Origin: Caballeronia sp. NK8
GTDB lineage: Bacteria; Pseudomonadota; Gammaproteobacteria; Burkholderiales; Burkholderiaceae
Direction of reading: 5' to 3'
Assembly (NCBI RefSeq): GCF_018408855.1
Contig: NZ_AP024322.1
Coordinates: forward strand, 2,790,001-2,854,000
Length of the DNA: 64,000 bases
The notes beneath the pieces are model-generated. The model was given only the letters and a program-made list of their open reading frames with translations, searched no databases and had not been told where the DNA came from. The first letter of the stretch is position 1; every line of letters starts with the position of its first letter. A program made the position numbers and the translations under genes. Below, piece after piece: positions 55,284 to 63,499 of the stretch.

Positions 55284-55937
55284 CTATGGCGCGTAGTTGT
55301 GCATGTTATCGATGATACTTTTCCGAAACTCGACGTCCCCATTGTCATGCCAGATGACATTGTGGTCACCACGCAGTTCCAGCCGGTTCTTCATTGAGTG
55401 AATCATGTTGCCAAAGGTCTTCCGATCATACCCAAGCATCTTCGCAGCATAGTCCGGGTTCCTGGTGCTTTCCGCAAGTTGCTCGATCTCGCCCTTTACT
55501 TCTTGCGTCCGATATTCGAAAGGCTTCCCTGCATCCAGCGATGTTGCGCCCTCGCCCGTGATCAAGGCCCGAACCAGTTCATCTGCCTTCACCGGAATGA
55601 GCAACCCGGCCCGCACGTAAAAGTACTTGAGCTTGAATACGAGTTCGTGCGTCGAGTCTGGCCTATACCGGAACGACTCCCTCAGCATCGCTAACAGGTC
55701 ATCCATCTCCTTACGATCGTATGGATTGGGATACTCCACACGATAAGTGGGCTTATAGCCGCGAACGAAATCCTCGCGATACTGCTCGAGCAGTTCCGGC
55801 TCGACTGGTGGCATCAACGAGGCGGCGACAACGTACTCGAATTGCCGGCGCGTGAACAGCCGGTAGCTCGATGCGAGACTCCAGATACCGCTCCGCAGCT
55901 TGACCGAGAACATGTTCAAGTGGATGGAATCGGCCAT
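55284..55937 (-). CDS. Orphan polymorphic-toxin-like protein
   Basis: The function of this 217-residue protein is not established. The C-terminal ~60 residues, DYAAKMLGYDRKTFGNMIHS near 161-180 and NVIWHDNGDVEFRKSIIDNM near 194-213, look like the end of toxin tips in large secreted proteins (from memory of such sequences, not searched). The N-terminal 150 residues are soluble and mixed helical. They include EPELLEQYREDFVRGYKPTY near 47-66, with no signal peptide or delivery domain. An in-frame TGA two codons before the ATG rules out a longer protein. It is followed by the DUF4279-like gene, as in toxin-immunity pairs. Confidence 0.55.
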   Translation of the reverse strand: MADSIHLNMFSVKLRSGIWSLASSYRLFTRRQFEYVVAASLMPPVEPELLEQYREDFVRGYKPTYRVEYPNPYDRKEMDDLLAMLRESFRYRPDSTHELVFKLKYFYVRAGLLIPVKADELVRALITGEGATSLDAGKPFEYRTQEVKGEIEQLAESTRNPDYAAKMLGYDRKTFGNMIHSMKNRLELRGDHNVIWHDNGDVEFRKSIIDNMHNYAP

Positions 55938-56036
55938 GGGTCAAGATCGATGGGAGACGACATGCGCGCAGTATGTCTTCAGTTCACGCTCGGTTGAACA
56001 CGCAAATTCCTATTTGCAGGCCGCATATAAAGCAAA

Positions 56037-56066
56037 AGGGAGCACCGCGTCCCCACGATGCTCCCT
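56037..56066 (-). terminator. Rho-independent terminator after flgL
   Basis: AGGGAGCA (56037-56044) pairs with TGCTCCCT (56059-56066), with a 14-nt loop. On the minus strand the stem runs into TTTTGC and a T/A-rich stretch. It begins 28 bp after the flgL stop. Confidence 0.8.
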
Positions 56067-56093
56067 CAACCACAGGCAAGAAAAACCGCCCCA

Positions 56094-57329
56094 TCAATTC
56101 CCGATGTAATCAAACAACGACATCTTCTGAATCTGCGAAAACGCCATCTGCGCCGCCTGCAACGAGTTCTGCGTCAACTCATACTGACTGATCGATGAAA
56201 CCAGATCGATGCTCGTCAGGTTCGCGATATCGCTTGCCGTCTGCGTCTGGCTCGTCTGCATCGCGGTCTGCGTCGACTGCACTTCCTGCTCGCGTCCACC
56301 CACCACCGTCTGCGCCGACAGCACGTTGTTGAACGTGTTGTTGATCTTCGTGCCCGCCGTCGTCAGCGCGTTGGTCAGCGTGGCCTGCGCCGCCGGCGTG
56401 CCCGTCGGCTGCTTGAGCGCGCTCACGATGCTGTCGAGCGTCGAGAAGATGTCGTTGTTGTCCGTCGCCGCGGGCTGCACGACGAAGGTGTCGCCGTCCG
56501 CGGGCGCTCCTTCGATCGTCACCTTCTGGCCGCCGAGCGTGATGTCGCTCTTGCTCGTGTACGGAACATTGGTCGGCAGCGTACTGTCCACCGGGTTCGA
56601 CTTGATCGAGTAAGTCGTCGAGCCGTCCGTCTGCGAGACCGAGAACGTGATCGTGTACTTGCTCGCGTTGCCGGCGTTGCTCGCGTCGCTCATGCTCACC
56701 GGGCCGATCGTCGCCGTGCCCTTATTCGACGCGCCCGCGCTCGACACCGGATCGCTTTCCGTCGGCGATACGCTCTGGAAGATCGAGACGCCCGTATCGC
56801 CCACCGAGATCGAGCGCCCTTCGCTGATCTGCACCGCGCGCTGGCCGAAGTCGCCGGAGTAGTTCGCGCCGACGCCCGAAGGATCGTTCGAGAACGGCGC
56901 CGTGCCGCCCTTCAGACCCGAGAAGATGTAGTTGCCGTTGCTGTCCGTCGTGTTCGCGAGGCTGAAGAGCTGATCGCGCAGACCCTGGATCGTGTTAGCG
57001 ACCGATGTGCGGTCGGCATCGGTGAGCGAGCCGTCGCCCGCATGCACGATCTGCGTCTGGATGCTCTGCAGCACGCTGCTCACGTTGCCCAGCGTCGAGT
57101 CTTCCTGCTGCAGCGACGAAAGCGCGGTCGTCTGGTTCGTGCTGTACTGCGCGAGCGCGCCGCTCTTCAACGTGAGCTGCACTGCCTGCGCCGCGCCGAG
57201 CGGATCGTCGGACGCAGTGAGAATGCGCTTGCCCGACGAGATCTGCTGATACATCGATGCGAGCGTGCTCTGCTGGTCGCTCATCGAAGCGACGTTCAGA
57301 TTGAAGTACTGGGAACTGGAAATACGCAT
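56094..57329 (-). CDS. flgL: Flagellar hook-associated protein 3 (FlgL)
   Basis: This 411-residue protein has the flagellin-type N-terminus MRISSSQYFNLNVASMSDQQ, SGKRILTASDDPLGAAQAVQL near residues 32-52, and the C-terminal half VVGGREQEVQSTQTAMQTSQ with LTSIDLVSSISQYELTQNSLQAAQ near 368-392 (split by one turn). It joins the hook cap zone to the filament. It follows flgK by 11 bp on the same strand and ends at a clear terminator. Confidence 0.95.
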   Translation of the reverse strand: MRISSSQYFNLNVASMSDQQSTLASMYQQISSGKRILTASDDPLGAAQAVQLTLKSGALAQYSTNQTTALSSLQQEDSTLGNVSSVLQSIQTQIVHAGDGSLTDADRTSVANTIQGLRDQLFSLANTTDSNGNYIFSGLKGGTAPFSNDPSGVGANYSGDFGQRAVQISEGRSISVGDTGVSIFQSVSPTESDPVSSAGASNKGTATIGPVSMSDASNAGNASKYTITFSVSQTDGSTTYSIKSNPVDSTLPTNVPYTSKSDITLGGQKVTIEGAPADGDTFVVQPAATDNNDIFSTLDSIVSALKQPTGTPAAQATLTNALTTAGTKINNTFNNVLSAQTVVGGREQEVQSTQTAMQTSQTQTASDIANLTSIDLVSSISQYELTQNSLQAAQMAFSQIQKMSLFDYIGN

Positions 57330-57340
57330 CGCGTTTAACC

Positions 57341-59284
57341 TCAGTTGAACATGCCGAGCAGCGACTGGAACAGCGTCGCGGCGGTCTGAATCACCTTGCT
57401 GTTCGCTTGATAAAGCTGCTGATACTGAATCAGGTTGGCGGCTTCTTCGTTCAGGTTCACGCCCTGCACCGATTGCTGCGCCGACGTCGCCTGCGTGAGC
57501 AGCGCGGTCTGTGCCGAACTGGTCGCCTTGAGTTGATTGGTCGTGTTGCCGATCGTGTTGATGTAGCCCGCGTACGAGCTCGTCAGCGTGTCGGTGCCGC
57601 CGTTAAGCGACTTCGCCGACACCAGGTTCGCCATCGCGAGCGCGTTGCTGCCGTCGCTCGTGCCGCCCTTGTTCTGCGCGATCTTGAAGGCGTCGTTGTC
57701 CTTCGGCGTGCCGCTGATGGTCGCGGAAACGCCGTTCGCCGAGACCGTCAGGCCCTTCGACGCATCGTAGGGAATCGTCTGGCCGACGGCGTAACTGGTC
57801 CCGTTGACCGTGACCGCCACGTCAGAGGTGAAGCCGTTCGCCGCCGCGCTGTACTTCAGGTTGATGTCCGACGACATCGCGTTTTGCGTCACCGTCGCCG
57901 ACGAAATCGACGCCGTGCCGGTGTTCGTGCTCGCCGCCGACGTCACCGCGGGCGATGCCGCCGCGATCGCCGCGCCGTTGCTCGTCGTGAGCTTGAACGC
58001 GTCGAGCGCGCCGCGCGTCGGCTGGATCGTGAACGAGTCGCCCTTTTGCACGCCGGTCAGCGACGACACGTCGATGTTCAGGCCGTTGATCGTCTTCTGC
58101 GTCTCCGTCGCCGGATCGATGGTGCCGAGCTGCTGGCCCGACGCGGGGTCCGTCACGGTGTACTTGCTGCCGTCGTAGGTGACGGTGAAATCGTTGGCGG
58201 GCGGCTGCGTGCCATCGGCGATGGTCGCCGTCGGCAAGCCGGTGCCCTTGTTGCGCGCGTTGGCGATGATGTTCGGATCGCTGGTCGCGAACAGCGCGCC
58301 GCCGGGCTGGCCGTTCAGATCGAGGCCGAGCGCGTTCTGATCGTTCAGCTGGCTGGCGAAGCTCGTCGCGATCGCGCCGAGTTGCGCCTGCGCCGGGTCG
58401 AGCGTCTGCGTGCGGAAGTCGATGAGACCGCCGACCACGCCGCCCGTGAGCGCCGAGTTATCGAGGTATTGCGTGTTCGCGGCCGTTTGCGTCGAGCCGT
58501 CGCGGCTCTGGAACGCGACGGTGAGTTCGCTCGGATCGGACGCCGAGGGCACGGCTTGCAGCCCGTATTGCGTATTGCCGACGACGAGCGGCTGCCCGTT
58601 GCCGATGAACACGTTGTAGTTGCCGTCCTGCTGCACCACCTGCACGCCGACCATCGAGCTCAGGTTCGTGACGAGCTGATCGCGTTGATCGAGCAACTGG
58701 TTCGGCTGCTGGCCGCCCGCGCTGGCGATGTTGATCTGCTTATTGAGATCGGCGATCTGTTGCGAGTAGCTGTTGATCTGCGAGACTGCGCTCGTGAGTT
58801 GCGTGTTGACGCTCTGGCGCAACTGGTCGTATTGCTCGCCCGCCGAGTTGATCTGATCCGCGAGCGTCTGCGCGTTGCTCATCAGCGACTGGCGCGCGGC
58901 CGTGCTGCTCGCGGAGTTCGCCACCGACTGCAGGCCGGAGAAGTAATTGGTGATGCCTTGCGCGATACCTTTGGTCGGATCGCCGACGAGGTTGTTCAGT
59001 TGCGAGATCAGCGAGTAATACGTGCTGGCCGCGCTGCTGGATGATTGCGTGTTGTTCACCTGCGTCGACAGGTACTGGCTGTACTGGCGCGTGACGGTGA
59101 CCGCCTGGACTCCGTTGCCGAGATAGCCCGAACCGGTGAATTGCCCCGACGCTTCCTGATACGAGACCTTCTCGAGCGTATAGCCCGGCGTCGCGGCATT
59201 GCTGATGTTCTGCCCTGTCGTCGTCAGACCCCACTGGGCCGCGTTCAGACCGGAAAGACCAATGCTGAAGATGTTATTGGACAT
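57341..59284 (-). CDS. flgK: Flagellar hook-associated protein 1 (FlgK)
   Basis: This 647-residue protein is read from ATG 59284 (MSNNIFSIGLSGLNAAQWGL). The N-terminal rod/hook-like motif NISNAATPGYTLEKVSYQEA lies near residues 26-45. A long Ser/Thr/Asn-rich middle follows, with repeated beta segments. The C-terminal end GVNLNEEAANLIQYQQLYQANSKVIQTAATLF is the conserved helical part. It forms the hook-filament junction with FlgL. A sigma-28-type promoter lies 55-81 bp upstream. Confidence 0.96.
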   Translation of the reverse strand: MSNNIFSIGLSGLNAAQWGLTTTGQNISNAATPGYTLEKVSYQEASGQFTGSGYLGNGVQAVTVTRQYSQYLSTQVNNTQSSSSAASTYYSLISQLNNLVGDPTKGIAQGITNYFSGLQSVANSASSTAARQSLMSNAQTLADQINSAGEQYDQLRQSVNTQLTSAVSQINSYSQQIADLNKQINIASAGGQQPNQLLDQRDQLVTNLSSMVGVQVVQQDGNYNVFIGNGQPLVVGNTQYGLQAVPSASDPSELTVAFQSRDGSTQTAANTQYLDNSALTGGVVGGLIDFRTQTLDPAQAQLGAIATSFASQLNDQNALGLDLNGQPGGALFATSDPNIIANARNKGTGLPTATIADGTQPPANDFTVTYDGSKYTVTDPASGQQLGTIDPATETQKTINGLNIDVSSLTGVQKGDSFTIQPTRGALDAFKLTTSNGAAIAAASPAVTSAASTNTGTASISSATVTQNAMSSDINLKYSAAANGFTSDVAVTVNGTSYAVGQTIPYDASKGLTVSANGVSATISGTPKDNDAFKIAQNKGGTSDGSNALAMANLVSAKSLNGGTDTLTSSYAGYINTIGNTTNQLKATSSAQTALLTQATSAQQSVQGVNLNEEAANLIQYQQLYQANSKVIQTAATLFQSLLGMFN

Positions 59285-59338
59285 GCATGAATCCTGGTGA
59301 GGCGGCGTGGAGATGGCGCTGCCGCATGGCTGATTTGT

Positions 59339-59365
59339 ATATCGGCCGATTGCCGGGGAAATTGA
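59339..59365 (-). promoter_or_regulatory. Sigma-28 (FliA) promoter of flgK-flgL
   Basis: On the minus strand: TCAATTTC, 11 nt, then GCCGATAT. The -10 matches the FliA consensus at seven of eight positions and the spacing is exact. It lies just upstream of flgK. Confidence 0.75.
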
Positions 59366-60067
59366 GTGGGGCCGCGCTCTGCGTTTGCGGGTTTTGTTAG
59401 GGCGGTTCTTTGCGATGGGGCCATTATCGGAGGAGGGGCGCAATGGCTATTGCGCGAAGAGCGTGGGGTTTTGGGGTTAATTCGTTGGTTTTGCTTTTTT
59501 GCTCTTGGCTCTTTGCTCTTTCGATTTCGCCGGATCCCGTGATCGTGTCGGTTTATTGGCGTTGCCCCTGTGCGGGGCGGCAGTCACTTTCTTTGCTGCT
59601 GCAAAGAAAGTAACCAAAGAAAGCAGCTCGAGACGCCCGCGGTCACACGCAATTTGAGTGTTCTTCTCGTCGATCGTGGCGTCAGTAGCGAGTGCCCTCG
59701 TAGGCCTAACCGGGCTTGGACCGCGCACGGTCTGACTAGCTAGAGCTTCTAGCGCGCTGGTTCAGCACGAAAGAGTTCCGGCACAGCGCTACGCGCTGCC
59801 GCCGGGTATACAAGGGAAACCGTTGGTATGGATAGCTTAGTAATGAAGCGCGCGCAAACCCGATTGACCGGTCGGCCGCGAAGCGGGCCGGAGCCATTTG
59901 GTGCTGAACCAGTCCGTTATGCGGCGCGACGTGTCAGACCGTGCGCGGTCCAAGCCGGATGTGGCCTATGAGGGCACTCGCTACAGAGGCCACGGGTGAG
60001 GAGAAGGATACCCAAATTGCGTGTGACCGCGGGCGTCTCGAGCTGCTTTCTTTGGTTACTTTCTTTG

Positions 60068-60073
60068 CAGCAG
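60068..60073 (+). repeat. Target-site duplication, left copy
   Basis: CAGCAG here and at 61356-61361 flank the insertion sequence. Joining the flanks with one copy restores the TTTGCAGCAGCAAA hairpin seen intact in repeat copy A. Confidence 0.8.
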
Positions 60074-61355
60074 TGTATAGACCGGGGACATAGCTGACAG
60101 ATCCGCGGGGACATGGTTGACACTTTCGGGCATCTCGATGCCCGGACCCGACCATGCCTTGGAACCCGCAGGACACCATGCAACTTCGCCTTGAATTCGT
60201 GACCCTGGCCATGCAACAAGAGATTGCTTTCAACGAGCTGTGCCAACGCTTTGGCATCAGCCGGCAGACCGGATACAAGTGGGTCAACCGCTATCAGGCC
60301 GGGGGCCGCGAGGCGCTGGGCGATCTCTCCAGACGTCCGCACAGCAGCCCGAATCGAACCTGTGACGAACTCGAAGCGCGGGTGCTGGAGGTGCGAAGCC
60401 AGCATCCGGCCTGGAGCGCGCACAAGATCAGCCGGCGCCTGAAGGATCAAGGCCTGCAAGGCGTGCCTTCGCACAGCACGGTCAATGCCATTTTGCAGCG
60501 CCATGGATGCATCGGCGAGAAGGCTTCGGACGCGGCCACCGCCTGGACCCGTTTCGAGCGCGCCGAGCCTAACGAGCTGTGGCAAATCGATTTCAAGGGC
60601 CACTTCGGCATGCTCGATCAAAGGCGCTGCCACCCGCTCACCGTGCTCGACGATCATTCGCGCTTCAACCTCGTGCTGCAGGCGTGCTGCAGCCAGGACA
60701 CCGAGACGGTGTACACGCACCTGCGAAACGCTTTCGCCTGTTACGGGCTGCCGCAACAGATCAACGCCGATAACGGCGCGCCGTGGGGCACGCCAAGCAA
60801 GCCTGGCGAATTGACCGAGTTGGCCATCCGATGCATTCGGCTGGGTATTCGTATGAGCCATAGCCGTCCCTATCACCCGCAGACCAACGGCAAGGACGAG
60901 CGCTTTCATCGCTCGCTCAAGGCCGAGGTGCTGAATCACCGCAGCTTCACCGGGCCCGATCAGGTGCAGGCTGAATTCGACCGCTGGCGCCAAAGCTACA
61001 ACTTTGAGCGCCCGCACGCGGGCATCGGCATGGCGACGCCGATCACGCGCTATCGGCCCAGTGCGCGGGCGATGCCCAGCCGCCTGCCGCCGCTCGAATA
61101 CGGACCGGATGATCAGGTTCTGCTGGTGGGCTGGAACGGCAGGGTAACGTTTGGAAAGCACCGCTTGCGCGTATCCAGTGCACTGCACGGACTGCACATC
61201 GCGGCGCGACCGAGCAGCACGATTGCCGATGCCTACGACCTCTATTTCGCGCATCACCGACTCATGACGTTTGACCCAAACCAGCCCGATACCCCATGAT
61301 CAAAGTGTCAACGATGTCCCCGACGAAAGTGTCAACCATGTCCCCGGTCTATACA
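60074..61355 (+). mobile_element. IS481-family insertion sequence (1282 bp)
   Basis: The ends are inverted repeats: TGTATAGACCGGGGACAT at 60074-60091 and its complement at 61338-61355. Subterminal copies of GGGGACAT-GGTTGACACTTTCG lie inside each end and are probable extra transposase sites. It encodes one intact transposase and is bounded by a 6-bp direct repeat, so the insertion appears recent and possibly active. It interrupts repeat element B between flgK and ycgR without breaking a flagellar gene. Confidence 0.92.
60154..61299 (+). CDS. IS481-family transposase
   Basis: This 381-residue protein has an N-terminal helix-turn-helix (FNELCQRFGISRQTGYKWVN near residues 26-45) and a second HTH-like arm, then an rve catalytic core. 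The DDE residues are Asp in LWQIDFKGH near 143, Asp in INADNGAPWG near 207, and Glu in GKDERFHRSLK near 248. The C-terminal ERPHAGIGMATP motif is typical. The frame is intact and fills the element between its inverted repeats. Confidence 0.94.
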   Translation: MPWNPQDTMQLRLEFVTLAMQQEIAFNELCQRFGISRQTGYKWVNRYQAGGREALGDLSRRPHSSPNRTCDELEARVLEVRSQHPAWSAHKISRRLKDQGLQGVPSHSTVNAILQRHGCIGEKASDAATAWTRFERAEPNELWQIDFKGHFGMLDQRRCHPLTVLDDHSRFNLVLQACCSQDTETVYTHLRNAFACYGLPQQINADNGAPWGTPSKPGELTELAIRCIRLGIRMSHSRPYHPQTNGKDERFHRSLKAEVLNHRSFTGPDQVQAEFDRWRQSYNFERPHAGIGMATPITRYRPSARAMPSRLPPLEYGPDDQVLLVGWNGRVTFGKHRLRVSSALHGLHIAARPSSTIADAYDLYFAHHRLMTFDPNQPDTP

Positions 61356-61361
61356 CAGCAG
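61356..61361 (+). repeat. Target-site duplication, right copy
   Basis: CAGCAG, matching 60068-60073. Because the target itself is CAG-repetitive the exact breakpoints could slide by 3 bp. Confidence 0.8.
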
Positions 61362-61465
61362 CAAAGAAAGTGACTGCCGCCCCGCACAGGGGCAACGCTT
61401 ATAGACCGACACGCCAACGGGATCCGGCGAAAACCCAAAACCAAACCCCAGCGACCGAAGCGAGC

Positions 61466-62236
61466 TCACTTCGCCAGCGAGCGCCGCTTCATCTCCAACT
61501 GAGTGATCAACCGCTGCAGGGTATTCTCCGCCGACCCCGGCATCGAAACAAACTTGAACCCGATCGTATACCGCCGATCCCCCTTCGCCGTCATCGACTC
61601 CCGATGAGAAACCAGCTTCATATCCAGCGTAACCCTGCCATTCGCGCTGAAATGCAACTCAGCATCCTGAATCACGATGCCCATTTCCAGATCCGCGACG
61701 CGCTCATCCGTCGTACGCAACGCGACGCCGCCAAGCGAAAGATCATGCACCTCGAAGCGAAACCGCTCGCCATCCGGCAACGAGCCCGTGCAGATGTAAG
61801 GATCCAGCACCGGCGCCTCGACGCGGAAATACTCGCGCCGCTGCATGTAGTAAAGCACCGGCGGAAACTCCGCCTCGAATGCCGGACGCCCGTCGAACAC
61901 TGTCTCGCGCGGAGGCGGCGTCGTGAACTCGACGCGCACGCCGTCCGGCGCCGCGCTGAACACGAGCCTCTGCGAGGCGAGCACGCCGCGGTTCTGCTCC
62001 GGCACGCCGCCCCAGTCGAACGTGAACCGGTGCGCGGTCACATCGACGTCGAGCAAGCGCGTGACGATTTGCCCGTCGCCGTATTGCGCCGTCAGAAAGT
62101 CGCCGCGGTTGGCGAGATTGCGCAGCGCCACGCCAATTTCCAGCGGATTGCGCCGCCCGAAATCCACGATCGGCGCAATATCCTCGTCGGCAACGTCATG
62201 CTTTTGATAGGTGTTCATGGTGCTAGCCGTGTTCAT
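61466..62236 (-). CDS. ycgR: Flagellar brake protein YcgR (c-di-GMP-binding PilZ protein)
   Basis: This 256-residue protein has an N-terminal YcgR domain (IVDFGRRNPLEIGVALRNLANRG around residues 23-45, then FTFDWGGVPEQN near 71). The PilZ domain that follows carries the c-di-GMP motif RREYFR near 133-138 and D-S-GG in DLSLGGVAL near 165-173. When bound to c-di-GMP it slows or biases the motor. A sigma-28-type promoter lies upstream, as for enteric ycgR. The start is ATG 62236, with alternative ATG codons seven residues in. Confidence 0.9.
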   Translation of the reverse strand: MNTASTMNTYQKHDVADEDIAPIVDFGRRNPLEIGVALRNLANRGDFLTAQYGDGQIVTRLLDVDVTAHRFTFDWGGVPEQNRGVLASQRLVFSAAPDGVRVEFTTPPPRETVFDGRPAFEAEFPPVLYYMQRREYFRVEAPVLDPYICTGSLPDGERFRFEVHDLSLGGVALRTTDERVADLEMGIVIQDAELHFSANGRVTLDMKLVSHRESMTAKGDRRYTIGFKFVSMPGSAENTLQRLITQLEMKRRSLAK

Positions 62237-62311
62237 TGTGCTCGCGCCGCCCAGTCCCGGGCGTCGCGCGTCGACCGAACCTGAATCGGTCCGGCACTTC
62301 GATTATTCAGG

Positions 62312-62338
62312 TTAGCGGCATACCTCTTCAAAAGTTTA
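62312..62338 (-). promoter_or_regulatory. Sigma-28 (FliA) promoter of ycgR
   Basis: On the minus strand: TAAACTTT, 11 nt, then GCCGCTAA, one base off the FliA -10 consensus and with exact spacing. It lies 76 bp before the ycgR start. Confidence 0.75.
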
Positions 62339-62436
62339 GGGTCGCCCGACGTTAAATGTATGTGGTGCGCCGTCCCGACGAACGTAAAACGTTTGCCATC
62401 ACTTTTGATCGGAACATTCGCGCTTCCCGCGCGCCG

Positions 62437-63486
62437 TCAGACGATCTGACGCATGATCGAAATCAGCTTCTTCGCGTACTGCGGATCGGTCGCGTAGCCC
62501 GCCTTCTGCATGCCGTGCGCGAAGCCCGCGACATCGCGCGAAGCCTGGATCACCGGCGCATAGCGCGGATTGTTCTTGATCACGCTCGCGTAATCGGTGA
62601 GCGCTTCTTCGTACGAATCGTAAGCGCGGAACCGCTCGACGACCTTCTGCGGCCGGCCGTTCACGTATTCGGTCGTGACCGAATCGACGGTCTTGCCGGT
62701 CCAGTTGCTCGTCGCCTTGATGCCGAAGATATTGTGGCTCGTCGCGCCGTTCGCGCTCTTGATCTCGCGCTTGCCCCAACCCGATTCGAGCGCCGCCTGG
62801 CCGATGATGAAGCGCGCCGGAATGCCCGTCGCCGCGCTCGCGGCCTGCGCCGGCACGGCCAGACGGTCGACGAACGCGTTGACCTTGTCCGAACCGTTGC
62901 CGCGCGCGGGCGGTTCGAGCGAGTCAGCCGCCGTATAGCCCTTGCCCGCGAGCGACGCGCTGCTCTTGCTGGCCTGCGCCGCCGCATAAGCCTTCGCCAT
63001 CGCGTTCATCGCGGCGAGATTGCCCGCGTTCGCTTCGAGATCGCCGCTGCCGCCCGACATGCCGCCGAGCGCCTGCATCGCGTTCATCGCATTGGCGCCG
63101 CCCGTGCCGCTCGCGTCGGTCTTGCCGCCCGCGTTGCGCATGAGCTGCTTCAACATCATGTCCGCCACGCCGATGCCCTTCGACGACATCTGCTGCGAAA
63201 GCTGCTGATCGAGCATCGACGTGAACGATTTCGTATCGTTCGATTCGAACGGGCTGTCCGAAGGCGTCGCGTCGCGCATGCTCTTGAGCATCATCTGCGT
63301 GAAGACCGCGTCGAACTGTTTCGCGGCCTGCTTCAGTCCCTGCTGCGGATTCGCGCCGGCCTGCGCGCGCAATGCATCGAAACCCTGCGTGTCGAGCGCG
63401 AAACGGTTCGACAGGTTCGATAAGCCGCTCGTCGTATCGGTCGATGCCAGCGCGGTGCCGGCGATTCCGCTCGTGTTCGAGTTCAT
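62437..63486 (-). CDS. flgJ: Flagellar rod assembly protein/muramidase FlgJ
   Basis: This 349-residue, two-domain protein has an N-terminal rod-cap part with AAKQFDAVFTQMMLKSMRDA near residues 54-73 and a DQQLSQQMSSKGIGVADMM segment. A Gly/Ala/Asn linker (~115-180) follows. The C-terminal glucosaminidase domain contains IGQAALESGWGKREI near 219-233, where the catalytic Glu lies, then SHNIFGIKATSNWTGKTV and VERFRAYDSYEEALTDYASVI (split by a turn). It drills the peptidoglycan for the rod. It follows flgI on the same strand. Confidence 0.95.
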   Translation of the reverse strand: MNSNTSGIAGTALASTDTTSGLSNLSNRFALDTQGFDALRAQAGANPQQGLKQAAKQFDAVFTQMMLKSMRDATPSDSPFESNDTKSFTSMLDQQLSQQMSSKGIGVADMMLKQLMRNAGGKTDASGTGGANAMNAMQALGGMSGGSGDLEANAGNLAAMNAMAKAYAAAQASKSSASLAGKGYTAADSLEPPARGNGSDKVNAFVDRLAVPAQAASAATGIPARFIIGQAALESGWGKREIKSANGATSHNIFGIKATSNWTGKTVDSVTTEYVNGRPQKVVERFRAYDSYEEALTDYASVIKNNPRYAPVIQASRDVAGFAHGMQKAGYATDPQYAKKLISIMRQIV

Positions 63487-63499
63487 GTGGCTTCGTTCC

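Larger units (their letters stand above)
59525..61433. repeat. Palindromic repeat element, copy B, split by an insertion sequence
   Basis: This is the same element as 49582-50182 but in reverse orientation, since its left half matches the complement of copy A's right half near the centre. Without the insertion and one target copy it is ~620 bp. Left arm 59525-59760, right arm 59880-60073 continued at 61356-61433. Outer ends read CGGATCCCGT and ACGGGATCCG. The left arm holds the conserved minus-strand frame 59477-59728, and the right arm holds a matching plus-strand frame beginning near 59968 that the insertion interrupts at FFAA. Confidence 0.85.

Noticed and set aside
55900..56109. 69-codon plus-strand frame upstream of the toxin-like gene
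   Set aside because: It overlaps the toxin-like start and the flgL terminator and has no ribosome site or recognisable domain.
59917..61257. 446-codon minus-strand frame across the insertion sequence
   Set aside because: It is antisense to the transposase and is created partly by the repeat arm. No transposon family encodes such a protein on this strand.
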